DNA from: an uncultured Methanobrevibacter sp. | GTDB taxonomy: Archaea; Methanobacteriota; Methanobacteria; Methanobacteriales; Methanobacteriaceae | DNA: 52,399 bases | Assembly (NCBI RefSeq): GCF_937898925.1 | Contig: NZ_CALDKF010000100.1 | Span: forward strand, 1-52,399 | Reading direction: 5' to 3' | Shown: piece by piece, positions 15,247-24,536 of the stretch | How the letters are laid out: each line of letters starts with the position of its first letter | Position numbering within the stretch: position 1 is the first letter of the stretch | Notes under the pieces: generated by a model | The model's database searches: none | Told to the model about the DNA's origin: nothing | The model's input: the letters and a program-made list of their open reading frames with translations, nothing else | Program-made: the position numbers and the translations under genes

Positions 15247-18200
15247 TTATTTTCCAAAGAACACATCCAATGAACTTTGCTTGGATTTATCACTTTCAAA
15301 TAATGAATTGATACCAAATTCTTGAATTTCCAATCTTTGCTCAAGGTAGTGAGATACAGGATATCTGTTTACAAGGTTCTGTGAAATTTCAAGATACTTG
15401 ACTACAGATCCCTTGGATACGCTTAAAATCAGGTCTCCACCACATTTGCATTTACCTGTAAGCGGCATTCTCCTATATTTAGCACCGCATTTAGGGCATC
15501 TTACCTTCTGCTTGGAGAAAGCTCTTGAATTTCCCATAATGTCCGGCAAGAAGTGAGAAGACAATACTCCCTCTACAACTCCCCTTTGGTCAACTGCCCT
15601 GATAAGTTCAGCCAAATTGATTTGAGCTTCCACCTTCTCCTTCATGGATCCTAAACGTTTGTATAAGCAAACTTTTGGACCTGCATGAATGCTTGAAGTG
15701 TGGTGGGAGAACATCAAGTCATGATACTGCCTGTCAGTACCTAAATGCTTAGCAACATTATCCACCAAATCCAACATGTCTGCAGGTTTTAAAGGTTCTT
15801 GAGACCTTTCAAAGAATTCAAGTGGGAATCTTTCAAAGATATCCAGGTTATGGGATTCATCATCTATCTCCTCAGGGTCTATACGGGTGGATAAAACCAA
15901 AGGAGCATCCATACTTCCTCCACGAGTGCTTGGCAAGTAGGATTTTGAGAAATTGATCAATGCATCAAGCAACAATAGGACAGAATCTTCGTCACTGTCA
16001 CAGTTTCTCCTTTTTGCAGAATGGAAATAAGGGTGTGCGTAACATCCTAATGCCTTGGTGAATCCAACGATACGGCCCAATACTCCTGCAGATGTGTGGG
16101 GAGCAAGACCTGCAATAAGATGTCCAATCAAGTCATATTTGTCCTTTACATTATAGAATCTTTCCATTCCATAATATCTCTCAAGCAAATCATCAACGAA
16201 ATTAGCTACACCTACCAAATACTCACCGCAATTATCGGAAACTACAATATCCTGAACCTTAAGTTCAATGATTTGGTCTTCGCTGACAATGTCTTCGCCA
16301 TAGCAGTCCTTAGTATATCCCATTTCCAATAATTTTGGAACGGTTACTCCAATTTCCTTTGGAATGAAGTGAGTTAACGGCAAGTCAGTGGAGTCATGAC
16401 GGATAGTTCCTTCCTTAAATGTGAACACCCCGTTTTTAGCCCTCAATATACCTTTTTCCAAAGGTTCTGGAAGCTTATCTTCAGAGATTAAACCTATAAC
16501 CCCCTTGACTTCATCAACTTTACGAACCCCTACATTATTGGAAGCCTTTGAAAGCATATGGGCTAAATTGATATCCTTTTGACCGGACTTACCGATAACA
16601 GTAGGAGAACCACAGTGTGGGCAAATAGCTTGGAATGAACTTAATCTGCAATCCGGATTGGTACATTCTCTTCTTGCGAATTCAACTTTGATCTTTTTCT
16701 TCTTGGCAGCTTCTGCAACCAAACGTCTGTTTCCACCATTGTTTCCAATAGGGAAAAGCACATGAGGAGCCGGTCTCATCAATCTTTCTTTTGATTTTTC
16801 AGGACGGCCAACCCTTGTACCGATATAGCATGGAGCCTTATCCTTTATCTCGAAATCTATATTCTCATTGATGATGTCTACGACTTTCATCTTGTAATAC
16901 TCATCATCGAGATACTTTGAATAATCTCCATTTATAGTCTTTAGTAAGCTAAAGCCATGATTTTTGTCAATTATTACTTTCCCATCCTTAAGCTTATGGC
17001 ATAATCCCATAACTTCCAAGATTCTCTTTTGATAGGATAAGTCAAGTTCTAGATCCTCTCCATTTAGATATCCATTTTCCAAATAGTCCCTTCTTGTATC
17101 TAACCATTGGCTTAAGTCAACTAAATCCTTAATGGAGATATCATTGTAATAATAAGTGTATTCTGGATGCAAAGGCACATTAAACTCTTCAGTGATCTTA
17201 AAGGCCTCTTCAACTGTGAATTTCTTGGTTTGCAATGAATTTAAATCGAATGCCTCTTTTTCCTCATCGGTGAATGATTGGTATTTTTCTGAATTCCTTA
17301 TTGTTTCAATCCACCATTCCTCACACCAACAAGCGCCTAACATTGGCTGGTTATTCCTTAGGAATTCACCAAATGCAACAAGCATGTCTCCAAGGAAAAG
17401 AATCTCAACAACTTTTCCCTTAACCTTTCTTGCATCCTCAATTGAATCCAATCTGCGGACTTCACCAGACTTCAGTTTTACAGTTGGACCTTCAATGGAA
17501 TCTACAGGAACTACACAGTTACCTTTTCCAGGCCTTTCAATTTTGAGCTGTGTTCCAACTGCCAGGAATTCCAATAGCTCCATTGTTGCAGGGTGAACAC
17601 CCATAGTTGCAAGACCAGTGTTTCTTGAACGGCCATATCTGAGTCTGAATCCGCCTTTTTCAGAAGGATAACCTAAAACAGGCCTTCCACCAATGATATC
17701 ATGAGCATACTTGGAATGTTCAAAGAGTTCATCCTTATCAATGATATTGTCATCAATTTCCTCGACAACTTCTTCACCCTCGGATGGGGAACTTTCTTCT
17801 TCCTTAGATGAACCTACACCTTTAGCATATTCGGCTAAAAATGCCCAACTGTCCAATTTAAGGGTGTGAGCATATTTTAAGATCTTTTTGGATTTCTGAA
17901 TAACACCTTCAACCATCGCAAGAAGAGCACCACCTCTAATGTTATTGGTTTCTACACGAGGCAAGTCTCTGTGAGACACTTCAACTTGGTCTGTTGGCTC
18001 ACCGCTGACTTCAACTGGAATGCTTCTTGCAGCTAATCTAACCTCTTCAGGGGTTGGAGAGTATTGCAAGTTAGTAACTTCTGATTCGTAAAGCTCAACT
18101 TCTTCCACATATCTTTCAATCTCATCATCAGTAGGCTTATAAATGTCAAGACCGGTAGCTACACGTATCTTATCGCCTAAAAGAACGGATAATGCAGCTG

Positions 18201-18660
18201 CAGTACCTCCTGCACTACGGATAGGACCTGCGAAGTATACCGCAACATACTTGCTTCCATCAGAATTGCTTTTGATCTTTACTCCAGAAATACCTTCCAA
18301 AGGAGCTGCTACAACCCCTTCTGTTAAAATAGCTAAAGCTGTTCTGAGTCCTTGGTCTGCAAAAGCCTGTTTTTCAGCCTCTAACTTAGCACCGGTTTCT
18401 TTTGATTCCTGAGATGCGATTTCAGCAGCAATTTCAAATGCCACCTCTTCCCTAGACATATCCTTTTCTAATTCTTTGATACGCTTTGCAATGCCTTTAG
18501 GACCTACAAGCCCTTCCACTCTCTCTGCTAAGTCCTTTGCCAATGGAATTTCAGTCTCTAACTGAACATCAAACCCTTTTGATCTTGCCTCATTAGCTAT
18601 CTCATAGAGCTTGAGAGTTTCACTTTCCAATCTTTCAAAATAATCCATTCCAGCATCCAT
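15247..18660 (-). CDS. polC: DNA polymerase D (polymerase II) large subunit DP2
   Basis: Catalytic large subunit of the euryarchaeal replicative polymerase, acting with the exonuclease subunit DP1. The 1137-residue length is normal for an intein-free DP2. Family blocks include VYFAGPIRSAGGTAAALSVL, RYGRSRNTGLA, the active-site-like NCDSDEDSVLLLLDALINFS with its acidic residues, and STRGGSMDAPLVL. Zinc-binding clusters occur at CTNPDCRLSSFQAICPHCG and CPKCGAKYRRMPLTGKCKCGG. The C-terminus ends in a PCNA-interacting box, QSSLDVFFGK. ATG at 18660 follows AGTGAT and is preferred to a GTG three codons upstream. DP1 is not in the window. Confidence 0.97.
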   Translation of the reverse strand: MDAGMDYFERLESETLKLYEIANEARSKGFDVQLETEIPLAKDLAERVEGLVGPKGIAKRIKELEKDMSREEVAFEIAAEIASQESKETGAKLEAEKQAFADQGLRTALAILTEGVVAAPLEGISGVKIKSNSDGSKYVAVYFAGPIRSAGGTAAALSVLLGDKIRVATGLDIYKPTDDEIERYVEEVELYESEVTNLQYSPTPEEVRLAARSIPVEVSGEPTDQVEVSHRDLPRVETNNIRGGALLAMVEGVIQKSKKILKYAHTLKLDSWAFLAEYAKGVGSSKEEESSPSEGEEVVEEIDDNIIDKDELFEHSKYAHDIIGGRPVLGYPSEKGGFRLRYGRSRNTGLATMGVHPATMELLEFLAVGTQLKIERPGKGNCVVPVDSIEGPTVKLKSGEVRRLDSIEDARKVKGKVVEILFLGDMLVAFGEFLRNNQPMLGACWCEEWWIETIRNSEKYQSFTDEEKEAFDLNSLQTKKFTVEEAFKITEEFNVPLHPEYTYYYNDISIKDLVDLSQWLDTRRDYLENGYLNGEDLELDLSYQKRILEVMGLCHKLKDGKVIIDKNHGFSLLKTINGDYSKYLDDEYYKMKVVDIINENIDFEIKDKAPCYIGTRVGRPEKSKERLMRPAPHVLFPIGNNGGNRRLVAEAAKKKKIKVEFARRECTNPDCRLSSFQAICPHCGSPTVIGKSGQKDINLAHMLSKASNNVGVRKVDEVKGVIGLISEDKLPEPLEKGILRAKNGVFTFKEGTIRHDSTDLPLTHFIPKEIGVTVPKLLEMGYTKDCYGEDIVSEDQIIELKVQDIVVSDNCGEYLVGVANFVDDLLERYYGMERFYNVKDKYDLIGHLIAGLAPHTSAGVLGRIVGFTKALGCYAHPYFHSAKRRNCDSDEDSVLLLLDALINFSKSYLPSTRGGSMDAPLVLSTRIDPEEIDDESHNLDIFERFPLEFFERSQEPLKPADMLDLVDNVAKHLGTDRQYHDLMFSHHTSSIHAGPKVCLYKRLGSMKEKVEAQINLAELIRAVDQRGVVEGVLSSHFLPDIMGNSRAFSKQKVRCPKCGAKYRRMPLTGKCKCGGDLILSVSKGSVVKYLEISQNLVNRYPVSHYLEQRLEIQEFGINSLFESDKSKQSSLDVFFGK

Positions 18661-18939
18661 TATAATCACTGATAAATAAAAATAATAATCTACAAAAATT
18701 TTACAAAAATTTGATTAATAATTAAATTTTTTTCTTATTTTTTCTCTAATATTATTATATTCCTTATCATATTTAAAAATATTAAGAGAGCATTTAAAAA
18801 CTAATATGAAATTGAAAAAATTTTAGAAAATTTAAAAAAAAATTAAAAAAATGGGATAAAGAATAATTATAAAAATGGAATAAAAATAATTTAAAAATAA
18901 TTTAAAAATTAAAATAAAGTAAATAAATTAAAAAAAGAA

Positions 18940-18967
18940 ACTAGTTAGAGTGAATCCCACAACTAGT
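18940..18967. repeat. Hairpin with GTTAGAGT motif downstream of the Sec61-beta gene
   Basis: Arms ACTAGTT (18940-18946) and AACTAGT (18961-18967). The interior AGAGTGAATCCCAC resembles the hairpin at 10387-10419 (shared GTTAGAGT and CCCA..AAC). Confidence 0.45.
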
Positions 18968-18982
18968 GAAAATGATTTTGAT

Positions 18983-19003
18983 CAAACTTTTTTTAAAAGT
19001 TTG
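18983..19003 (-). terminator. Hairpin immediately after the Sec61-beta stop
   Basis: Perfect 9-bp arms CAAACTTTT (18983-18991) and AAAAGTTTG (18995-19003) with a 3-base loop, one base after the stop codon. It could end the transcript, together with the second hairpin at 18940-18967. Confidence 0.5.
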
Positions 19004-19004
19004 C

Positions 19005-19166
19005 TTATACAGAGAATCTTAAGATGAAACAGAAGATTCCTAAAATTACACTAAGTGCGATGACTATTTCTGGAGCGATTTTTGGACCTACACTTTCGTC
19101 ATCAAAATATCTTACTAAACCTGCCCCGCTCATAGGCATGCTGATTTTATTATCTTTTTTTGCCAT
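19005..19166 (-). CDS. secG: Preprotein translocase subunit Sec61-beta (SecG)
   Basis: A 53-residue tail-anchored protein. The N-terminal half is polar, with PMSGAGLVRYFDDESVGPKI, the characteristic archaeal Sec61-beta pattern (MSGAGLxRYFDEE...GPKI.P). One membrane helix follows (VIALSVILGIFCFILRF). It is the small third subunit of the SecYE channel for protein export. The ATG at 19166 was found by direct reading. The gene is monocistronic and ends in a hairpin. Confidence 0.92.
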   Translation of the reverse strand: MAKKDNKISMPMSGAGLVRYFDDESVGPKIAPEIVIALSVILGIFCFILRFSV

Positions 19167-19390
19167 AAATATCACGTTAAAATAATTGAATAAAATTTGA
19201 ATTTTTTAATTGAATTTTAAATTTGATTAATTAATTAAGCATTAAACACTATAATATTAATATAAATTTTATAAGTATTAACTATTTCTATCATTTCTTA
19301 TATTAAAACTTTTAGTTTTATAATTTTTTATAATATTTTCATGCTATTTTCACACTTAAATTTCCATGCTTAAAGTTTTATTTAGAGAAA

Positions 19391-19996
19391 TTATAAAATT
19401 CCTCCAAAGAATAAAACTAAAAGTGCAGCGATTGCAAATGTTATCAACCAAACAGGAACACTCCAAGCCATTACTTTAGAACCATCTAAAGGAGGTATCG
19501 GCAATAGGTTGAAAGCCGCCAAGAAGAAATTGATTCTAGTACCAAGCACACAAATCAAGTAGACAATAGCTCCGGTTTCAGTGTATACAAAATTTCCAAG
19601 AGATCCTAAAATAAGGAAAAATATTAAACCTAAAATGATATTTACAATTGGTCCTGCAATGGAAATGATACCATTTGTCTTCTCTTCCATACCATTACTA
19701 TAAATAACAACTGCTCCAGGAGCTGCAAATATGAATCCGAAAAATGAACTTGCCAATGCAATGAGCAAACCTGTAGGCCATAATTCATATTCCGCATAAT
19801 ATCCATAATGCATTGCAACGAATTTATGTCCTAATTCGTGGAAAATGAAACCTGCTCCCACTCCAATCATAACTATAGGGAAAATCAAAGTAATATGACT
19901 GTAATCCCCATTGGAGTAGAGAATGGTAAATCCTAAAGCAATCACTATAAAGGATATGATTAAATCTCTTATCTCTTTACCTGTAAATCTAAACAT
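19391..19996 (-). CDS. Site-2-protease-like metalloprotease (peptidase M50 family)
   Basis: A 201-residue polytopic membrane protein. The zinc motif HELGH is at residues 53-57 inside a membrane segment, and the second M50 motif NLLPIPPLDG is at 163-172 with the metal-binding Asp171. It has about six hydrophobic segments. Such compact M50 proteins cleave substrates within the membrane; the substrate here is unknown. ATG at 19996 is followed directly by the conserved region. It lies 100 bases downstream of a CPBP protease on the same strand, so the two may be cotranscribed. Confidence 0.88.
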   Translation of the reverse strand: MFRFTGKEIRDLIISFIVIALGFTILYSNGDYSHITLIFPIVMIGVGAGFIFHELGHKFVAMHYGYYAEYELWPTGLLIALASSFFGFIFAAPGAVVIYSNGMEEKTNGIISIAGPIVNIILGLIFFLILGSLGNFVYTETGAIVYLICVLGTRINFFLAAFNLLPIPPLDGSKVMAWSVPVWLITFAIAALLVLFFGGIL

Positions 19997-20096
19997 AACT
20001 TAAATTATATTTTATAGTCATATAAAGTTTATGATTATATAAATCAGTGCAAAAAATCAATGAGAAAATCAATGAAAAACTGCAGAAATAATCATT

Positions 20097-20900
20097 TTAT
20101 TCCATTTCATTAGGCCATTCACTGAAAATTGCCTTAAATAAGACGAAATTAGAAACAATAGCTAAAATGATTATCAAGATAATTATCATTGAATTGGACT
20201 GAATCAAGTATTCAACTCCGCTTAATGCTAAAAGGAATGATAAGAGATTATTCAAAAAGTGAGCGAATATTGGCACCAATATATTTTTAGACTTTATATA
20301 AAGAATTGAAACGCAAATGCCAAATAGGATAGCGCCTAAAATTCCTCCAAAGTTATGGCAAACACCAAACAACACTGAAGAAATCAAAATAGCTAAAGTA
20401 ACATCCAATTCCTTATTGAATCTTCTTAAGAACAAACCTCTAAACAATAGCTCCTCTATAATCGGAGAGAGTATAACTACAGTTAAAAAGTAAAGAGCCA
20501 GTGTTGAGATAGCTAATGTTCTGAAATCTCCAAAAAGAGGTGAATTGAAGCTAATTATTGACAAATTGCTTAAATATCTCAATATAAAATACACCGCGGA
20601 AACAAATAGGATATTTGCAATCACAATGAATGAGATGTGATAAATGTCAGAGACCTTGAATATTGAATCATATTCCTTTCTTAAGGCATCTTTAAATGAG
20701 ATTTCACCAAAATCGACATCATTCAATGCATAAGCAAAAAACAGTAGCATTATTCCATACAATATGAATTTGAAAAATAAGCTTCCTAACTGAATCTTTA
20801 AGACCATAGGAATTAAGGTAAGAACTAATATAATCAATAAAAAGAAAGATAAAACCTTTATTATGGATAATCTATCTAAAAAATCATTTAATCGAAGCAT
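20097..20900 (-). CDS. CPBP-family intramembrane glutamic endopeptidase (Abi/CAAX-like), copy 1
   Basis: A 267-residue membrane protein with about eight hydrophobic segments. CPBP motifs are in order: EELLFRG at 149-155, FGVCH with His182, and HFLNN with His214 and Asn218. Family members include CAAX-processing proteases and bacteriocin self-immunity proteins, but the substrate cannot be read from sequence. ATG at 20900 follows AAGGTGAAC. It is the most divergent of three CPBP genes in this region, not a close copy of the two at 24.7-26.4 kb. It probably shares a transcript with the M50 protease gene. Confidence 0.88.
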   Translation of the reverse strand: MLRLNDFLDRLSIIKVLSFFLLIILVLTLIPMVLKIQLGSLFFKFILYGIMLLFFAYALNDVDFGEISFKDALRKEYDSIFKVSDIYHISFIVIANILFVSAVYFILRYLSNLSIISFNSPLFGDFRTLAISTLALYFLTVVILSPIIEELLFRGLFLRRFNKELDVTLAILISSVLFGVCHNFGGILGAILFGICVSILYIKSKNILVPIFAHFLNNLLSFLLALSGVEYLIQSNSMIIILIIILAIVSNFVLFKAIFSEWPNEME

Positions 20901-21029
20901 ATTAAGTTCACCTTTAAAAACATGTAAATATGTAAATAATATTTATTTATTTAAATCTTTAGTTTTATAATATATAAGTTTAAACGAACATATTTTAAAT
21001 AAATAATAAGAAGGTTTAGGTATCTAATC

Positions 21030-21413
21030 ATGACAATCAGCTACATTCCCGAAGAATTTGAAATCAATTACAAGCACGATTTGAATGGAACAAAATCCAT
21101 TAAGCTATTGAACAATTCTCTTTTGATAAACAATCCAAATCCCGAACTGATTGACATAAAAAGAATAAGCAGTGAAAAGTGGATTCAATTTTGGGAAGAT
21201 GTTGAAAAAATAGGCCTTTGGGATCTAGAAGAGGAATATCAATCCTGCACTTTAGAGGGAGGATTCACTTGGAGCATAAAAATCGTTTACAAATCCAAAG
21301 AACTCAATAGCTATGGAGCAAATATGGAACCTAAAATAGTCATTGGAGATAAGATTTATTCTGTATTAGAAAAGCTCTACAAGTCAATTGAAGGGTTGAT
21401 TGACTTAGAATAA
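21030..21413 (+). CDS. Small soluble protein of unknown function
   Basis: A 127-residue acidic protein without signal peptide or membrane segment. It has a run of aromatic positions (KWIQFWEDVEKIGLWDLEEEY) followed by GGFTWSIKIVYKSKEL and a C-terminal helix. The W-x-x-F-W...W pattern with a later GxxWSIxI strand recalls small bacterial proteins of unknown function, some near toxin-immunity loci; this is only a resemblance. A TATA-like stretch near 20968-20980 precedes it. It is the only plus-strand gene in a minus-strand neighbourhood and stands alone between the CPBP gene and the exported-protein operon. Confidence 0.65.
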   Translation: MTISYIPEEFEINYKHDLNGTKSIKLLNNSLLINNPNPELIDIKRISSEKWIQFWEDVEKIGLWDLEEEYQSCTLEGGFTWSIKIVYKSKELNSYGANMEPKIVIGDKIYSVLEKLYKSIEGLIDLE

Positions 21414-21552
21414 AAATAAAAAAATTAAAATAAAAAATAGAAAATTACTAAAATATTAAAAAAATAAAAAAACTAAAATAAAATAAATCTAATCAAAAAA
21501 AGAAAGTAAAAATAAAAAAATGAAAAAATAAAAACTGACTAAAATAATGATT

Positions 21553-22419
21553 TTAATTAGTAAAAGAAGCAGTTTCTGCAATTGATTTTAATAATTCCAA
21601 ATCATTACCAGCAATTACAATTACCTGATTGTTATCTGGACTTTCAATGCAGATTGCATAGTCTGCATTATCAATATTTGAAATAATATCCCCATCAAAT
21701 GAAGCATTTGCATCTACTGAATTTTCACCGTTTGAATCATTTACCTTTACGCCATCAGTTGAAATGGATACATCATCGCCATTTGGATCTGAAACCGCCA
21801 ATCCATTAGTGTTTAATGAAACTGTACTATTGTCATCACCAACAATATGAATTCCTTCATCTTTAGAAACCTGTACATCAGCATCTTCAGTTGTGACATT
21901 CACATTGGAATCATCTGAAAAGATTCCAGTCGCAAAGTTCCATAAGGTGTCAATGTCATTTCCAAAGCCAAAATCAAAGAAATCCCAATTATTTGCATCT
22001 TTGGTTTCTACAATGAAATACTTGTCATTTTCTTCTACGATAGATGCATCCTTTTTCAAATCATTTATCACATCTGAAATGATGCTTTGATCTTTAGAAT
22101 CGTCTTTCAAATACATGATGGCATTTACATCATTTGCATTGTCCCCATGGTTTGCAAAGACTTCCATGTTCATAGCCACATCACCAACATTCAAGTTAGT
22201 TGTTGCCTCTTCAGCAAAGTCACTGCCTGATGGAATGTCAATTGCAAAGTTAGCACTGCCTATACCATTGCTTACCAAATCAACTGCACCAACACTTGAA
22301 ATTGCTATTGCAACAACAAGGAGTGCAGATAATCCTGCTAAAATTCTTGAATCAATTTTCAATTTATCACCCATTTTACAATTTTTAGTTAAATCACCCA
22401 TAGTTTCTAATTTTCTCAT
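21553..22419 (-). CDS. Exported acidic protein of unknown function, last gene of the Xre/DUF4013 operon
   Basis: A 288-residue protein with a hydrophobic stretch (ILAGLSALLVVAIAISSVGA) at about residues 25-44, fitting a signal peptide or anchor. The rest is rich in Asp, Asn and Ser. The middle shows repeated short strands (TVSLNTNGLAVSDPNGDDVS, ISTDGVKVNDSNGEN) that look like beta repeats. No enzyme motif is visible. The start is uncertain: ATG at 22419 is one base past the upstream stop (TAAAATG) and fits coupled translation. ATGs at 22401 and 22374 are also in frame, and the last gives the most typical signal peptide. A 13-bp direct repeat, ATAGTTTCTAATT, flanks the start (22400-22412, 22425-22437). 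Confidence 0.75.
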   Translation of the reverse strand: MRKLETMGDLTKNCKMGDKLKIDSRILAGLSALLVVAIAISSVGAVDLVSNGIGSANFAIDIPSGSDFAEEATTNLNVGDVAMNMEVFANHGDNANDVNAIMYLKDDSKDQSIISDVINDLKKDASIVEENDKYFIVETKDANNWDFFDFGFGNDIDTLWNFATGIFSDDSNVNVTTEDADVQVSKDEGIHIVGDDNSTVSLNTNGLAVSDPNGDDVSISTDGVKVNDSNGENSVDANASFDGDIISNIDNADYAICIESPDNNQVIVIAGNDLELLKSIAETASFTN

Positions 22420-22420
22420 T

Positions 22421-23284
22421 TTAGATAGTTTCTAATTCAGTTTTAGTTGCTTCTTTGTAAATTGATCCATAAATTCTGCTGATTACAATGCTGATATAAG
22501 GATTGATAAGCAAGGAATTGAGAATCATATTAACTAAAGCCATTACAAACGCAGAACCTACTATAACGCTGATGATTCCAGCAATAGCTCCAAATATAAA
22601 GCCAAAAAATACAGAGATAATCATAATCACTATAACAGTGAAGAGTAAAATCCCTATGAATCTTCCCCATCCTAAGTTCTTGATTAAGCCTAAGATTTCC
22701 TTAAATCTGAATGCTGCAGCAAATTCGTCCTTATCAACCATATTGCATAATGCCATTACATTCACTAAAGAAACGAATATTGCAAATATGATAGCAATGA
22801 GCAATACGATTCCGCCAATTGCATTTACAGAAGCGCCTACAGATTCGTTTACAGTTAACATCAATCCAAGGAAGAAAAGGATTATAGGCAAAATGGAATA
22901 AACCAATCCAACAACGAATGCACGAAGACCTTTCACTAATAATCCTTTAATGTCACTAAACTCTGGAAGTTCAGATTTTCCTTCTATGCCATATTTAATA
23001 ACATCATAAATGTATCCTGAAGCGAATACCATCAATATAAAGGTTACGATCCATGACAAGACAATCAAAGCCATGTTACTTGGAGGCATAGCTGATAGTG
23101 CTGCTTGAACTGTATCAACAGGAGCAATGTTCGCTAAAATCCTCATATTGTCAAAGACTAAAAATTCCATTGCCAATGAGACAAGACTTGAAACAAGGAA
23201 TATAATACCTAAAGTCAAAACCTTTTTGCTGTCATTAAAAGGATACTTTAATCCTTCTTTAACTACATCAGTAATACTAGCCAT
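22421..23284 (-). CDS. DUF4013-like polytopic membrane protein, copy 2
   Basis: A 287-residue protein with about six hydrophobic segments. The N-terminus VVKEGLKYPFNDSKKVLTLGIIF and the inner YDVIKYGIEGKSELPEFSDIKGLLVKGLRAFVV follow the DUF4013 pattern (short amphipathic start, then an E/P-x-F-x-D-I linker between membrane segments). The function of DUF4013 is unknown. ATG at 23284 follows GGTGAT. It lies 83 bases after copy 1, and its stop is one base from the exported-protein start. The two copies differ widely in sequence, so they are old paralogs. Confidence 0.8.
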   Translation of the reverse strand: MASITDVVKEGLKYPFNDSKKVLTLGIIFLVSSLVSLAMEFLVFDNMRILANIAPVDTVQAALSAMPPSNMALIVLSWIVTFILMVFASGYIYDVIKYGIEGKSELPEFSDIKGLLVKGLRAFVVGLVYSILPIILFFLGLMLTVNESVGASVNAIGGIVLLIAIIFAIFVSLVNVMALCNMVDKDEFAAAFRFKEILGLIKNLGWGRFIGILLFTVIVIMIISVFFGFIFGAIAGIISVIVGSAFVMALVNMILNSLLINPYISIVISRIYGSIYKEATKTELETI

Positions 23285-23367
23285 AAAATCACCAATAAAG
23301 AAAATAATAAAATATAACTTAAAAATTTTAATTTTAAAGATTTTTTTATTTTGAAGCTTTTAATTAA

Positions 23368-24102
23368 TTAATGAAGATTGTATAATAATCCGCTTACTCT
23401 TGATTGCATTAACATGGTGTAAGGACCTACAATAAACAACATTACGAAGTAAGCTATAAAGAATCCTGCAACAAATATTCCGCCAGCTGCCATAGCAAAT
23501 CCTAAAGTTCCGGTAAATATTCCGAAGAATCCGAATACGAATAGAATCAAGAAGAAAACAACCGCATAAATTGCTGAGCAAATAATAACTAAACCAATGT
23601 AAGCTCCTAAACTTCTTGTAACACCAACAGATTTTATGATTTCAATTATTTCCTTATAATTAAATGCTTTAGATAATGAATCGCCATTATTTGCCATGTG
23701 TGCTACTCCAAACATGCTCATTACATAAGCAAATAAGATTAACACAACAGTAATGACAGTGCCGATAGCCATTAATGCAGATTCACCATATCCTCCGATT
23801 GAACTAGATATCACTGCAAACAGGAAGAATATTATAAATGGAACTAGCACATAAATCAGATAGACCAGAACAACCTTTATACCATCTACAAACATGTCAA
23901 TGATGTTATCAAATTCTGGCAATGGATCATTACCATTAATCATACCTTCTACAGAGATTTTAGTTACTCTGTAGGAATAACCGTAAATCAAGAAAATTGG
24001 AAGCAAAAGGAAACTTAAAAAGTAAGTTACTCCCAATACCAATAAAGTCTTTAAGTCTTTAGCAGAATACTCTAAAGAATCCTTATAAATATCTAATATC
24101 AT
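23368..24102 (-). CDS. DUF4013-like polytopic membrane protein, copy 1
   Basis: A 244-residue protein with about six hydrophobic segments. It shares the family layout: ILDIYKDSLEYSAKDLKTLLVLG at the N-terminus, then VEGMINGNDPLPEFDNIIDMFVDGIKVVLVY. ATG at 24102 follows AGGGGT and is preferred to a TTG six codons upstream. It starts 63 bases after the Xre-type regulator and is probably in the same transcript. Its role is unknown; the pairing with a second DUF4013 gene and an exported protein suggests a small membrane assembly. Confidence 0.8.
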   Translation of the reverse strand: MILDIYKDSLEYSAKDLKTLLVLGVTYFLSFLLLPIFLIYGYSYRVTKISVEGMINGNDPLPEFDNIIDMFVDGIKVVLVYLIYVLVPFIIFFLFAVISSSIGGYGESALMAIGTVITVVLILFAYVMSMFGVAHMANNGDSLSKAFNYKEIIEIIKSVGVTRSLGAYIGLVIICSAIYAVVFFLILFVFGFFGIFTGTLGFAMAAGGIFVAGFFIAYFVMLFIVGPYTMLMQSRVSGLLYNLH

Positions 24103-24165
24103 TTTTTTACCCCTAAACAATATGTAACAAATAAATTTAAATCAAAGCATCAAACTTTGATATAT

Positions 24166-24408
24166 TTAATTTTTAAAGTCGTCATCACTAAATTTAAAAA
24201 TATCCTCTATGCTTAAATAGGAATCCTTATCTTCACCATAAGTGGCTTCATTCAAGATTCTTGTTATTTTATATGCTAAAAGCAAAGAGGGATTATACCG
24301 TCCGTTTTCTAAGGCATTGATTGTTTGACGAGTAACTCCAACAGACTCAGCCAAATCCTGTTGACTCAACTTAATCTCCTGCCTTAAATATCTTATAATT
24401 GTTTTCAT
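24166..24408 (-). CDS. Small Xre/Cro-type HTH regulator
   Basis: An 80-residue protein consisting of one HTH domain and an acidic tail. The helix-turn-helix reads KLSQQDLAESVGVTRQTINALENGRYNPSL, the classic Xre pattern. ATG at 24408 follows AAGTGATC with good spacing; an upstream ORF extension is ignored because it has no ribosome binding site. It heads an apparent operon with two DUF4013 membrane proteins and an exported protein. The repeated sites in its own promoter suggest that it represses itself and the whole operon. The signal it responds to is unknown. Confidence 0.88.
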   Translation of the reverse strand: MKTIIRYLRQEIKLSQQDLAESVGVTRQTINALENGRYNPSLLLAYKITRILNEATYGEDKDSYLSIEDIFKFSDDDFKN

Positions 24409-24460
24409 ATGATCACTTAAACAATATCTAATAAATATAGAAACATAAACATGTAACAAA

Positions 24461-24536
24461 TACATTCCAAATGTAATAAATAAATTCCAAATGTAAAAAT
24501 TATATTACATTCCTATATGTAAAAATTATATTACAT
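24461..24536 (-). promoter_or_regulatory. Operator cluster in the Xre-regulator promoter
   Basis: The 20-mer ATGTAAAAATTATATTACAT occurs twice without change (24491-24510, 24517-24536), 26 bp apart; its ends TGTAA/TTACA are symmetric. A further ATTCCAAATGTAA copy at 24464-24476 repeats the one at 24484-24496. On the minus strand a TATA-like TTTATATATG lies at about 24537-24546, so the sites cover the region from the TATA edge through the start of transcription, as expected for a repressor. Confidence 0.65.

Larger units (their letters stand above)
18661..19004. other. 344-base gap between the Sec61-beta gene and polC
   Basis: The right part holds two hairpins after the Sec61-beta gene. The left part is AT-rich and must carry the polC promoter; no single TATA box stands out. 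No gene seen. Confidence 0.5.

Noticed and set aside
15247..18660. Intein in polC or nrdD
   Set aside because: Both proteins have normal family lengths and uninterrupted motif order.
24461..24536. CRISPR-like array upstream of the Xre gene
   Set aside because: Only two identical 20-mers with 6 bases between them; they fit operator sites.
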